From: Strigamia acuminata
Taxonomy: Eukaryota; Arthropoda; Chilopoda; Geophilomorpha; Linotaeniidae
NCBI GenBank assembly: GCA_949358305.1
Contig: OX442322.1
Span: 3,720,001-3,784,000, forward strand
DNA: 64,000 nt
Direction: 5' to 3'
Shown: one piece after another, positions 52,005 to 62,098 of the stretch
Layout of the letters: the number at the start of each line of letters is the position of its first letter
How positions within the stretch are numbered: position 1 is the first letter of the stretch
Notes under the pieces: model-generated
The model's database searches: none
What the model was told of the DNA's origin: nothing
The model's input: the letters and a program-made list of their open reading frames with translations, nothing else
Program-made: the position numbers and the translations under genes

Positions 52005-55000
52005 TCAATCTGACGGAGCTTCTATTTCATACATCAAACTATCCGTATCCGTCATCAGCAATCTCAGCTTGTTCCCAAATTTTTTTTTCATGACGTTGTA
52101 ATGAAAGTCATATAGCAAGCATTTAGACAAGTCCAGGATAGTTAATCCGCTGTAAATAGGTTTGTCTAACGTCAATTCCAGCTTTCGGCGTTCAACCAAA
52201 ATCAGATCTTTATTTAAAACTTTAAATCCTTTGAAACCGGCGTGGTTGAGGTGTTTATCCCAGTCTTTCTGATTATTCACCAGATAAAATTGTCTATATT
52301 TCCTCACGTCTTGCAAGGTTTTTCCAAAGACCGAGTTGTTAGAGAGTTTCGCCAATTCCTGCTCAAAATCACTGGTAGCGGACTTCCGTTTCTCAATATT
52401 CAGTTCGATATACTTGGCCAGCCACGGTTTTTGCTCAAACGTCAGCACTTTTTTTATTTTCATCAACCTCATGCCCAGGGACAAGTACAATTGCAGAGCT
52501 CTGTAATGCAGAATGTAATTACAACGACCTTGCAAATGCGGGATTAATCTGGGACAAGTGTCGTCCGCAGAACGTATCATTTCCGGAGCCAAAGGCAGAC
52601 AATTGTGGGACAAGTGCAGTTCTTGCGGATATCCCAAATCCACTTCCAAGATGCACCCCGTCGTATCGTTCTCTCCCATTTTCAAAATCCTTTCTTGCGT
52701 CCATTCGGCTAAATTATTGTCGAAGGCAAACTTTCCAACAGGTAACGGTTTGCTCATTGCCCAGGAATACATGGAATTTGCATCCAAATAGACGATGTAA
52801 CTCTCTGGTTTCTCACAATCGTACCCCGATGCCAGAAGAGGATTATTAGCTTTGGCGTAGCGTTGACTGATCGTGGCAACACCGCCTCTTATTCCTTGTT
52901 CGACAAACATGTACATATCTGGATCAGACAGAAGTTCCAATTTAACTTTGGTGATGAGCAGCGCCGCGTCCCAAGACAGACTCGGAAACGTGATATAATG
53001 ACAGGGGTCTAGCTTGTAATGATTCAAACACATTTTCCTAAACTGTTCGAATATATCCGCCAACAACAGAGTGTCGGTCTTCAGATATAAATCGTGATAT
53101 TCGCCCATGTTTTTAATTCCCAACGTTTTCCAAACTAACTGGGCATATTGGTAATCGTCGTCGGATATGTTCTCAAATTCTTCTATCGGCGGAAGTTTAT
53201 CTTCTTGAAATTTTGACCAACCGGTCATATATCTGTAAGGGTATACTCCTTTCCTCTTAAGAAAATCAATTTCCTCGCCCTTAAACTCGCTTCGAAAGAC
53301 AACAAACTGCGACTTCTCTAGATTTTTAGCCAAATTGGATAAACTGCTCGCGAGAAATTGGAAACTATCCAAGAATTTTAACGTAACTTTACGGGGCACT
53401 TTTGGATCATCGCTGGTATTGATTCTCAGCGTGAAAGATTTGTATAATTCCGAGTTTTCGGCGATGACGGTCACTTTTTCTGTCTCGACGGTCAAATGTG
53501 GGAATATCAAATGAAAATCATACCTTTTCCCATTATGGAAAACTACCGGCACAGATCTCCGCCAATGGTAGTTGAGGTTACATTTGCCGTGTGCGGCTCC
53601 GCGAAACTTTCCAGTGAAATGGTTGTGATCCAAGACTTTAGTCCATCCTTCAGCTTTGGAGAACTCGCCATCGCATAAGAAACAAGTTGTTGCATTTCTA
53701 AATGCGTTCCATTCAAATGGAGTCATCATTTTGGTATTGAATTGTCTTTCCAATTGGGAAAATTGACAAACCACGGCTTTAATTTCTGCACGCAACGATT
53801 GCAAAAAATGATCGACGGCATCCGGACCTCTGTACAGCTGTAACGGTCTGGAATAAGCTTCGTTCTCCGTGCACACCACTTTAAACGAATAACCACACGG
53901 CTCGTGAGAATTAATGGTGATCGAATGTAAAGTGGGTTTGATCTCCACTTCAGGCACTAAGAATGCCTCAAAATCAGCGTAGCAAACGTACGGTACAGGA
54001 TATTTTTTTTTTTCACTCTTGAACGTACAGATCGTTCCTTCTTCGGGGCATTTAGTGGCGGAGGGAGTGTTTTTTCCGCAGTATCGTTTATGCTTAACAA
54101 GCACTTTAGCGCTGGAATACCCGTTCATACAGTTCATGCAATAATACCTCTTGTGGCCATCACCGACGCTCATGAGTCGTGAGAAATCCTTGATCCACAT
54201 GTAATGATTTTGTTTCTTCAGTAGATTAATAGTGGTAAGGCGGTTTGTCTGAATATTCACTTTTATCGGGACAATCCGTGACGTGGGCAGCAACTCGAAT
54301 ACATTAATGTTCAAACTTTCATTTCGTCTTTCGAACGTAAGCACTTCTTTCGGCCCCACGGGAAAAACTAGCCCTTCGAGGTTGAGTTTGTCCAAAAACT
54401 GTACGTAATATCCCACTCTGCTAACATGGTCGGGCGCCGGATATAAGGCAGCCAATATGGACCACAAAAAACTTTTTTGATCAGAGTTCTGGACATTTAC
54501 AACGGCCTTTTTGCTGCGCAGATGTTCATCCAGTTCCTGATAGGACGATTCTTCGGGAACGGAGTGGAATACTGTCAGGTGTTTGTCTCTACCCACAATG
54601 TTCTTGAATTGGTTGTCGCAGTAGTGACACGGAAAATAACCAAGCAAACGTTTTAGATTCCTCACAAGTCCGTAGCAATTGTTTCCATAGAAGAATAGAT
54701 CGACGTGATGTTTCCTGTTTCTGTGTACGCTCACGTATCTTTGCACGCGATTGCTGACCCAAAAATAAATAGTCACTTCGATATCGGGATTCTGCAACTG
54801 GAATTTTTCTACGTTTCTGTAAGTCAATGGAAATTCAAAGCTTTGCAAATTCAATTCGTGCTCATACTTCAAGTAATTTGGTACATGTTCGGGATGATTA
54901 GCTGTAGGATGTATACATGCAAGAACGGCCCAAACAAAAGACTTTTGCAACTCAATTTTAAAAGTCAAAACCGCTTTCTTATTGCGAATGACGACCGGTA

Positions 55001-55598
55001 AATCGTTTTTCATACTCAACGGAATTGTCGGAACATCTTTATACCATCCACCTTTCTGGTGTAAAGCACCAAAACCAATTTTAATCTCGTCCACACAAAG
55101 GTAATATAAATAGTCGTGAGTTTCGACAAATTCGGCATTTTGTATGGCCAGTTCTTTTGCAGCCGAATCCAGAATGTGGTCAACATCGTCCGAATGCATC
55201 ACGAACGGATCGGCCAGGTACCATTTATGAAGATCAGTCGACGAGTTCAGGGAATGCCGATATCTCAATAGCATCATAACGCTCACTTTGCACGAATTCA
55301 TGTCAGCTGCAACTTCTGCTGCCAATGCACGGATGTTTGGAGTGGCATCTTTCATCACGTCTTCTATGTCAAAAATCCTTTCGTCAAATTCGACAATGTA
55401 CTCACGCACTTGGCTGTCAAAGATATTTTTGAAAAGGTAATACGGACGTGGCTCAATGTTCACAAAATCATCATATTCTCGGCATTTCGCCAAGAGTTGT
55501 TCCAACTTGATGTTTAACTTGAAATCCTTAGATAAATGTCCATTTTCTCTTTTTCCTTTCAAAAACTCAACGCATTTCTTGTTTTTGTATCTATTCAT
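52005..55598 (-). pseudogene. polB: DNA polymerase B of Maverick B (C-terminally deleted)
   Basis: 1197 codons from the ATG at 55598. The N-terminal region has two copies of a ~75-residue module (KKAV ... QKSF-W ... ALYP), each near a C2H2 finger (CHYCDNQF ... HLTVFH; CMNCMNGY ... HKRYC). Then come Exo I YADFEAF near 540, an endonuclease-VII-like insert (CFLC ... KVLDHNHFTGKFRGAAHGKCNLNY) near 636-676, motif A DANSMYSWA near 940, motif B NNSVFGKT near 1088 and motif C TDTDSLMYE near 1183. A 277-bp deletion removes what follows motif C and shifts the frame, so activity is doubtful. Protein-primed replication is the known mode of the family. Confidence 0.92.
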
Positions 55599-56374
55599 TT
55601 GAAGCACAGAGCGAATCTAAATGGATTTTTATTTTTTATATAAAAGTATTTTGAAAAATTAGAAATTTGGGGCATAGGTTTTCCACTCCTTCATGATTCA
55701 GAGTCATTGATCAACTGAAAAAATTCTGATTCATTTATATACACAAATAAAAAATAAGTATAAATATAAATGCAGAAAACTATTTAAAATAAAATACAAT
55801 TTAAAAAGATGAAATTGTTAAAAGGTTAAATTGATTTAATTAAAATTTCCTAAATAAAAATTTTATTTGTAAATAAAAATGTTAAATGCTATTAATGTTG
55901 AAATGTATTAAAACTATTTTAAATGAGAATTCATTTGATTTTTTTTTCTGGTGGAATGTTTTAATACATTTTAACTTTTAGAATTACACTTGCCTATTAA
56001 CTAGGCCACATTTGAAAATAAAAAATTTCCTCCAGGCAAATGAATTCTCATTTAAACTTGTTTTAATACATTTCAACAGTAATAGCATTAAACATTTTCA
56101 TTTACAAATACAAATAAAAAATAAGTAGAAATATAAATGCAGAAAACTATTTCAAATAAAATACAATTTAAAATGAAATTGTTAAAAGGTTAAATTGTTT
56201 TAATTAAAATGTTTAATGCTATTAATATTGAATTGTATTAAACCAATTTTAAATAAGAATTCATTTCATTTTTCTGATGGATTGTTTTAATACATTTTAA
56301 CTTTTAGAATTACACATTTTCATTTACAAATAAAAATTAAAAATAAGTATAAATATAAATACAGAAGCGTGCGG
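55599..56374. repeat. Subterminal AT-rich repeats of Maverick B (right)
   Basis: Non-coding counterpart of 27231-28007, with duplicated blocks of AATACATTTTAACTTTTAGAATTACAC and inverted words, between the polymerase start and the terminal repeat. Confidence 0.65.
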
Positions 56375-56518
56375 GACAACCTAACATAACCTAACCTAAA
56401 CATTCCCATTCTCCAGCCCTCGAACCACTTCCTCATTTTAACCTTTTTTAATTTTTGAGCTGAAATCATGGATTGCCCATTTAGTGTGTGGCACCACGGA
56501 ACCATTTCTCCAACAACA
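56375..56518. repeat. Right terminal inverted repeat of Maverick B
   Basis: Ends ...CTCCAACAACA, followed by the CCGGTT target duplication (56519-56524). It matches the left repeat in inverse orientation. Confidence 0.9.
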
Positions 56519-56524
56519 CCGGTT

Positions 56525-56740
56525 TAATGCCGTCTTGCGTCAAGATATGGCCCAAAAATTTTATTTCTGTTGCCTCCAACACGCATTTTTCTTTGTTCAA
56601 CCGCAACCCTTTTTCATAAATCCGTCGCAGTACCTTATTGACCAAACTCCTTAATTCGGCCAACGTTTCCGCAAACAAAAGTACATCATCGATTGATACA
56701 TCCGTGTTTGAAATCCCTTCTAGTATTTCTTCCATCATCT
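56525..56740 (-). pseudogene. pol: Gypsy B Pol, middle part: RT active-site region
   Basis: About 72 codons of RT between LTR D copy 4 and Maverick B. It contains the catalytic Asp pair in the context VSIDDVLLF, where a Tyr or Phe usually stands two residues before DD, and KFLGHILTQDGIKP. The reading sense joins 58488 on one side and 39383 on the other, once each target duplication is counted once. Confidence 0.85.
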
Positions 56741-58487
56741 TGTGATGATTACAAATCGATAGTTATCAATGTTCACCATAGATGGCGCTGTTTAACCAAC
56801 GCGCGTATTTCAAACTCGGTTAAAACTAAAAAGTGTGATAAATAATTATTTAAACACGGTGAATAAAATATAACTATTTTATTCAATATGAATTAAGTAT
56901 TAATTACTTGATGGTGTTGATTCTATCGAATCAATATCCACATTACTTACCTGTCAAAGGGAACCAATCGGACCTTTCTGGACCCCAACTGGGCCCATCT
57001 GGACATAGTCATATATTAGGTCCGGACTAGTGACCCACGAATCCACCGATTCGTACGCTGATTGGCTGTCGCCAATCTAGTAGTTCTACAGAACTATATA
57101 AGCTTCAGTTTTCTCACTTCCAGAGCCTGGCTTGATAACTGAACTTGTATATTGTCTGTAGTTGAATTGTTATCGTTTGATTTCATTATTCTCTATCGAC
57201 ACATCAGGCCACCTCAGCTCTCCACAGTTAGTATTCATTACTATTTTGTTATTGCTGTTGTAGGGCTATTTCGGGAAGGCTAACTCCGGTAATAGACATG
57301 CATCCGCATGAAATGGCCCCGTAACGTTAGCCAGCTGTTCTACGGGACAGTAGGACTTCGTACGGTGGCTTAATATAACGGTCGTATACAGTACGACCTT
57401 GCTAAATGAAAGTAGGTCCCTCAGCTAACTGGCCACAGTCCGCTGCAGGATGGTTGTTGTAAACAGCCCACGCAGGTTCCCGTCTTTCTACGATTGGTCC
57501 TTCCGCTCGTTAAAAGTCGGTAAAGGCCTAATGCACAGGTAACACGCCGGGTTGGTAGCCCGTGAGTAATATCTTCAGATGTTGCGGTAAATAACTACCT
57601 GGATAATGGTAATCCAACGGCAGTGGCCAAATAATATTTTACCCGGTGCTCGATCATTGGATCCCGCCATCGTAAGGCATGCTGGCGGATGGAGGAGTCA
57701 AATCCTCCCGCGATGGTTCTCTCGACCGTCGTGACGGTCCCCGCCCCATCGTACCCTCCGGGTTAGTAACCCGTGAACAGGAGTTGAACAACACTGTGTT
57801 AAATAAATTACTCAGGCATTGGTAATCCTGTATTGGCAATATCTTTTTATACCGGTAAGTCCATAGAAATGTTTACCTGGTGGTTGGTACCACCGATAGC
57901 GAGTTAAAACACACAATTAAATACTCGGCGCCTGATCACGAGATCTTGTCGTCGTAAGGCATGCTGGCGGATGGAGTCTCAACAACTCTCGCGACGTTCT
58001 TTCAATTGTCGTGACGGTCCCCGCCCAATTAATATTTATACAACAATTCATTTGTCGTATTCCACTAATTACTTTACTTTTATTCATTTGGAACATGGAA
58101 TATTCTGCTGAATATTCCTACTTATGCGAAGGACTCTTCGCGTTATTAGATACTCGATGCTGCGGACCAAATACGTCTCCGTAGCGATATTTGTGACGAT
58201 GCCGCAAGTCAGCCATATCCCTCTGGCTTCGCCCGGATCCTCAACCAGTTGATGCCGCCCGTTTACACGCGTCAAGAACCCATATTTTGTTGTTAATATT
58301 TAGTAATAAATATGTCATGTCACACTAAAACTGTAAGTTATTTCTACTTGATTACATATTCATGTTTGTGAAGGCTTCCGTAGCTTATCTCGGTTAGGTT
58401 GTTGCTAAACTTAGCAACGTCTTGTATAAACCGAATTATCTATCTCAAAAAGGACTAATAAATTAGCCCAAAAGTAGAATCGTCACA
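56741..58487 (+). repeat. Long solo LTR, family D, copy 4 (complete)
   Basis: 1747 bp, TGTGATGATTAC...GAATCGTCACA, flanked by the 4-bp duplication ATCT (56737-56740 and 58488-58491). It is antisense to the host gypsy B pol. It contains AGATGGCGC about 40 bp in, CCAAT and TATATAAG boxes, and the hairpin-rich GC segment at about 57420-58030. Confidence 0.92.
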
Positions 58488-60223
58488 ATCTGCTGGAATA
58501 CTTCAGGCGCGGAAATTAATCCGAACGGTAATCGAAGACATCGGTATCGCCCCCACGGCGTATTCACTGTCAAATAATTCGCCGTCCGCTTAGTAACCTT
58601 GGATTGCCAATACCCGTGCTTTAAATCCAGTTTCGCAAAATATTTCGCATTCTTAACTCGAGCCTTAATGTTTTCAAATGTCTTTAGCGGATAATGCCGT
58701 CTTTTCACGTGCTTGTTGACATCCGTCAGGTCGATGCACAGCCGAATTTTCTTTCCGCGTTGTACAATGACTAACGAACTCACCGCTGGTGTTGGTTCCG
58801 TCACTGGCTCAATTACTTTCATTTTCACCATGCGGTCCAACTCTGCTTTGACTCGATCTTTTAATGTATGTGGAATTTTGCGCGGTGGATGTATTGTGAA
58901 CTGCGCTGTCTCATCTATATCAACGTCATAAATAAAGTCCTTTGCGCATCCAAGTCCTTCAAACACTTGCTTCTTAATTTCCGCATCCGTTAACTCCGGA
59001 TTTATCGTGTCCACACGCGTAACTAAATTCAATTTGCTGCACGTGTTTTTACCGAAAATTGCTGGCACTTTTTCATCAACAACTTGAAATGCCACTCGCG
59101 CCCGCATTTCCTTGACTTTACAATTAATGACAACTTCACCCAGTACGGCCATATGATGTCCCGTGAACGACTTCAACTGCTTTGTGCGCGATGCATCTAA
59201 TTGCAGTCCAAGCTTCCGTACTACAGCTGCTGATATGACATTGCATCTTGCCCCGGAATCCAATTTTATGTCCAGTTGCAACTTGTTATTTAGCTTAACT
59301 CGCTCATACCAGTCCTCATTGTCATCAATGCTGTCAGTAATAATTCTGCGTACCACCATGGTCCCGTACAATTCGTCATCATCATCCTCGTCCTCTGTCT
59401 CGGCTGCTATTGCGCCCACTTCCTTTTTTGTGGCTTCCTTTTTTGTTGAATTCGCCCTTTCTGCCTGCTTCATGCGACATGCTACCGCAAAATGCCCTTT
59501 CTTGTGACATTTATTACATTTCTGGTTAAATGCTGGGCATTTTCCATACTCATGCCCTCTGTTGCATCGATTGCAGGTTTTGGCGCCACCTGTGGACGAT
59601 TTTTGGAACTGCGCCGGTCGCTTACCGGGTTTTATAAAGTCCACTTTAATTTCTTCTGTTTCTTTTATTGTTTTTACTTGCTTTTCCGCACTCTCTGCTG
59701 CTCTAGCAATTTGAATTGCCTTTAGCACTGTTAATCCGGTTTCTTCCAACAATCGCTGGCGCACCACTTCACTTCGAATGCCGCACACAATTTTGTCTCG
59801 CAACAGCCCATCTTCCAGCGCTGCAAATGCGCATTTGGCCATTTTCGTCCGTGCATCGGTTAAAAATTCGTCAAACGATTGTCCTTCTTTTTGTATAAGG
59901 CGGAAGAACTCATACCTGCAAAACGTTTCGCTTTCTATAGGCTCAAAATGCGTTTTGAACTTGTTTTTCACCGCAGTTATGTCCTTTTTTTCTGCTTCAG
60001 TCAGCGCCAACGTCTTGAAAATTCGTCTGGCTTCTGGCCCAACACAAGTCATTAATGCTGCTACTTGAATTTCTGCCGATTGACCCACGAGACTCGCCGC
60101 CTTTGCGTACCAGTCGCACGCGTCGATCCACTCCTCCCATGCGGTCGCCATGCCGTCGCTGGAAATTATGAGCGGTTTCGGCTGTCGTATGCCTGCTGGT
60201 GGCCGTACCTGCTCTGCAGCCAT
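58488..60223 (-). pseudogene. gag-pol: Gypsy B Gag-Pol, 5' part: Gag, zinc knuckles, protease, RT fingers
   Basis: A single fused frame from the likely ATG at 60223 (opening MAAEQVRPP). The Gag capsid-like region spans about residues 10-190. Two zinc knuckles follow (CNRCNRGHEYGKC and CNKCHKKGHFAVAC). The protease has IKLDSGARCNVIS. RT fingers and palm begin with KKIRLCIDLTDVNKH and LDLKHGYWQ, then FGLISAPEVFQQ, where LTR D copy 4 cuts the gene. Gag and Pol in one frame means no frameshift is needed here, unlike gypsy A. Confidence 0.9.
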
Positions 60224-60284
60224 CCTGCCTGCTGGTCCTAATCGCAGTTTCAACCAGATTTGACTGACTAATTGTCCGTTTTTT

Positions 60285-60298
60285 CACTTCTGACACCA
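60285..60298 (-). promoter_or_regulatory. Primer-binding site of gypsy B (tRNA-Leu type)
   Basis: In the sense direction TGGTGTCAGAAGTG directly follows the 5' LTR, complementary to the 3' end of a tRNA-Leu (CACTTCTGACA plus CCA). Confidence 0.7.
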
Positions 60299-60422
60299 TG
60301 TAACATAACGAGATAAATCATGGCCGTGTCGTTATGTTGAGACTCGGGCTAAAACCTGGCTCTATTGTTTATTCGTTAGTCACGCCACCACTTGTGGCAG
60401 CACCGTACAACAACATGTTACA
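60299..60422 (-). repeat. 5' LTR of gypsy B
   Basis: 124 bp, identical by eye to 37090-37213; followed by the GTAAC duplication at 60423-60427. Confidence 0.93.
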
Positions 60423-60427
60423 GTAAC

Positions 60428-60843
60428 CAGCCCATATTTTCGATTGCGTTTTGGCGATTGTGATACGACAAAGCGCCTTTCATAGTGGTGGCATAGCCTG
60501 GATAATTAATCTCGTCGATTAGTTTATCTCCGATGTGATATTTCAGGTTGCTGAAGAGAAAAGGCATGAAATTATTCACTAGCGTTGCCGCATCATCGGT
60601 GTCTTTTCCCTCCGACGCATATTCCGTTCCATCATTCTTTGTCAACTGCCCCGTTACGCATACGTAACTTTTATGGGGGTGTGTCCAGATATCTTCGTTC
60701 TGTATGATTAGTCGAATTTCAGAGTTCACGTTATTCAAATTTGTCCCAATAATCGGGTGATACTCGTGATATCTGTATGCATTTACAGATTCGTCGATGA
60801 CGAACGGTTGTTCGACGTCTAAATAATTTTCGGCGACTTGCAT
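60428..60843 (-). pseudogene. Major capsid protein of Maverick A, N-terminal part
   Basis: The first ~139 residues of the capsid protein (opening MQVAENYLDVEQPF), nearly identical to Maverick B, up to the gypsy B insertion after ENMGWL. Confidence 0.92.
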
Positions 60844-61191
60844 GGTTGCTATTTTTTAATTACGAAATATATATATATATACAAATATACAAATATACAA
60901 TTACAAGTAATTTATTTATTTGTAAATATTTAATAGAAAATGTTAAATGTGTATTTCAATTCATTTACAAGTAATTTAATTCATTTACAAGTAATTCATT
61001 TATTTGTCAATATTTAATAGAAAATATTAAATGTGTAATTCAATTCATTTACAAGTAATTCATTTATTTGTAAATATTTAATAGAAAATGTTAAATGTGT
61101 AATTCAATTCATTTACAAGTAATTCATTTATTTGTAAATATTTAATAGAAAATATTAAATGTGTAATTCAATTCATTTACAAGTAATTCAT
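60844..61191. repeat. AT-rich array upstream of the Maverick A capsid gene
   Basis: About four to five ~61-bp units of the array seen at 47610-47853, with a shorter (AT)n tract (about 60868-60882). It differs in copy number from Maverick B. Confidence 0.8.
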
Positions 61192-61347
61192 TTAAAAAGA
61201 GTTTATGTAATCTTTATTATCGGGACGAAGTGAAGCTACTTTCATTTCCACATTGCCACCGCCTCTCATAGCCGGCTCTATTGTAGGCTTCTCTTTTGCG
61301 ACGACATAATGTGTCGTAATATTTTTTTTCTTAAATATAATCGGCAT
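61192..61347 (-). CDS. Small conserved Maverick protein, 51 aa (copy A)
   Basis: Counterpart of 47454-47609, open from ATG to stop with the same length and apparently the same sequence. Function unknown. Confidence 0.6.
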   Translation of the reverse strand: MPIIFKKKNITTHYVVAKEKPTIEPAMRGGGNVEMKVASLRPDNKDYINSF

Positions 61348-61356
61348 CTTATTTTT

Positions 61357-62088
61357 TTAAACTGACGTTTTTCTTCTCAAATGGAACCGCGCGGTAAAAA
61401 CTTCCCCTCTGAGATCGATGGGTTTACTATCTTGATCGGTCAACCATATTCTGACTTCGTGAATTTTGGATTAATTTTTTACCGGCACGTACAGTATGTT
61501 ATTCGGCATTTCGACTATTTTGAAACCGGCCGGAACGTTTGGAAAAAATGCGTAAATAATCGGAGATGCTTCACCGTTCAAGTACGAATCGGTAATTAAA
61601 TCGCAGTGCACCAGTATGGTGTTTATGTGGAAAATGTTAACGGGATTGACCGACTCACTGGTTCCGGCTGTATATTCACGCTTTTCAAATCCGAATAAAT
61701 GAGCCATGTTATTCTCGTGCGTGAAATCTACGGCATATTCCATTTGACTTATCGTCAACGTCGTAGATAAAGTGTTAATATTCTCTTTTATGTCGATGAA
61801 CGGTAGGTCACTGTTTTGGTCCCAATGTCCTCTCGCTTTCATCTCGGTATGTAATCGAGCGATAATGTCGACGAGTTCGTAACTACCGGGTGGGAAAGTA
61901 ATGATTAGCGATGTTTTCGTTTTATCGATCGAATACACGAATACGTTGTTTTCCTCGGTGATACTTGGCATTGAATTAAAAGTCTCCAGACTCACTAATC
62001 CTAATTCAAATTCATCCTCGCCCAGTAATAAAGGCGACGAGAATGTGGTGAGAAAATCGGTCTTTCTGCTACTCAATACAATAGACAT
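61357..62088 (-). pseudogene. Penton-like protein of Maverick A (nonsense mutation)
   Basis: Same gene as 46713-47444. A Gln codon after LPVKN/VPVKN has become TAA at about 61471-61473, removing the last ~38 residues including the conserved LRGEVFTARFHLR. The rest differs at only a few residues. Confidence 0.85.
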
Positions 62089-62098
62089 GTTGTTTTTT

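Larger units (their letters stand above)
39384..56518. mobile_element. Maverick/Polinton B, complete 17.1 kb
   Basis: 17,135 bp with inverted terminal repeats of about 140 bp (TGTTGTTGGAG...) and a 6-bp target duplication CCGGTT (39378-39383 and 56519-56524), the length typical of Polintons. The gene order from the left is two unknown ORFs, protease 2, integrase and zinc ribbon/PLA2 (all minus); then ATPase, DUF8207-like, penton-like, small protein, major capsid, minor capsid, protease 1 and fibre-like (all plus); then polymerase B (minus). It is inserted in gypsy B pol. The polymerase has lost part of its C terminus; the other genes are mostly open. Confidence 0.96.
37090..60422 (-). mobile_element. 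Gypsy B, short-LTR Ty3/gypsy element with nested insertions
   Basis: Its 124-bp LTRs (37090-37213 and 60299-60422) read identically. The target duplication is GTAAC (37085-37089 and 60423-60427). A tRNA-Leu-type primer-binding site is at 60285-60298, and an A9GGGAGA polypurine tract lies beside 37213. Removing Maverick B, LTR D copy 4 and their duplications leaves about 4.44 kb encoding one Gag-Pol frame. It is inserted in the Maverick A capsid gene. Confidence 0.93.

Noticed and set aside
56741-58487. LTR D as a DNA transposon because of its TGTGAYGATT inverted ends
   Set aside because: It has 4-bp target duplications, TATA and CCAAT boxes in LTR-like places, no transposase and TG...CA ends, which fit solo LTRs better.
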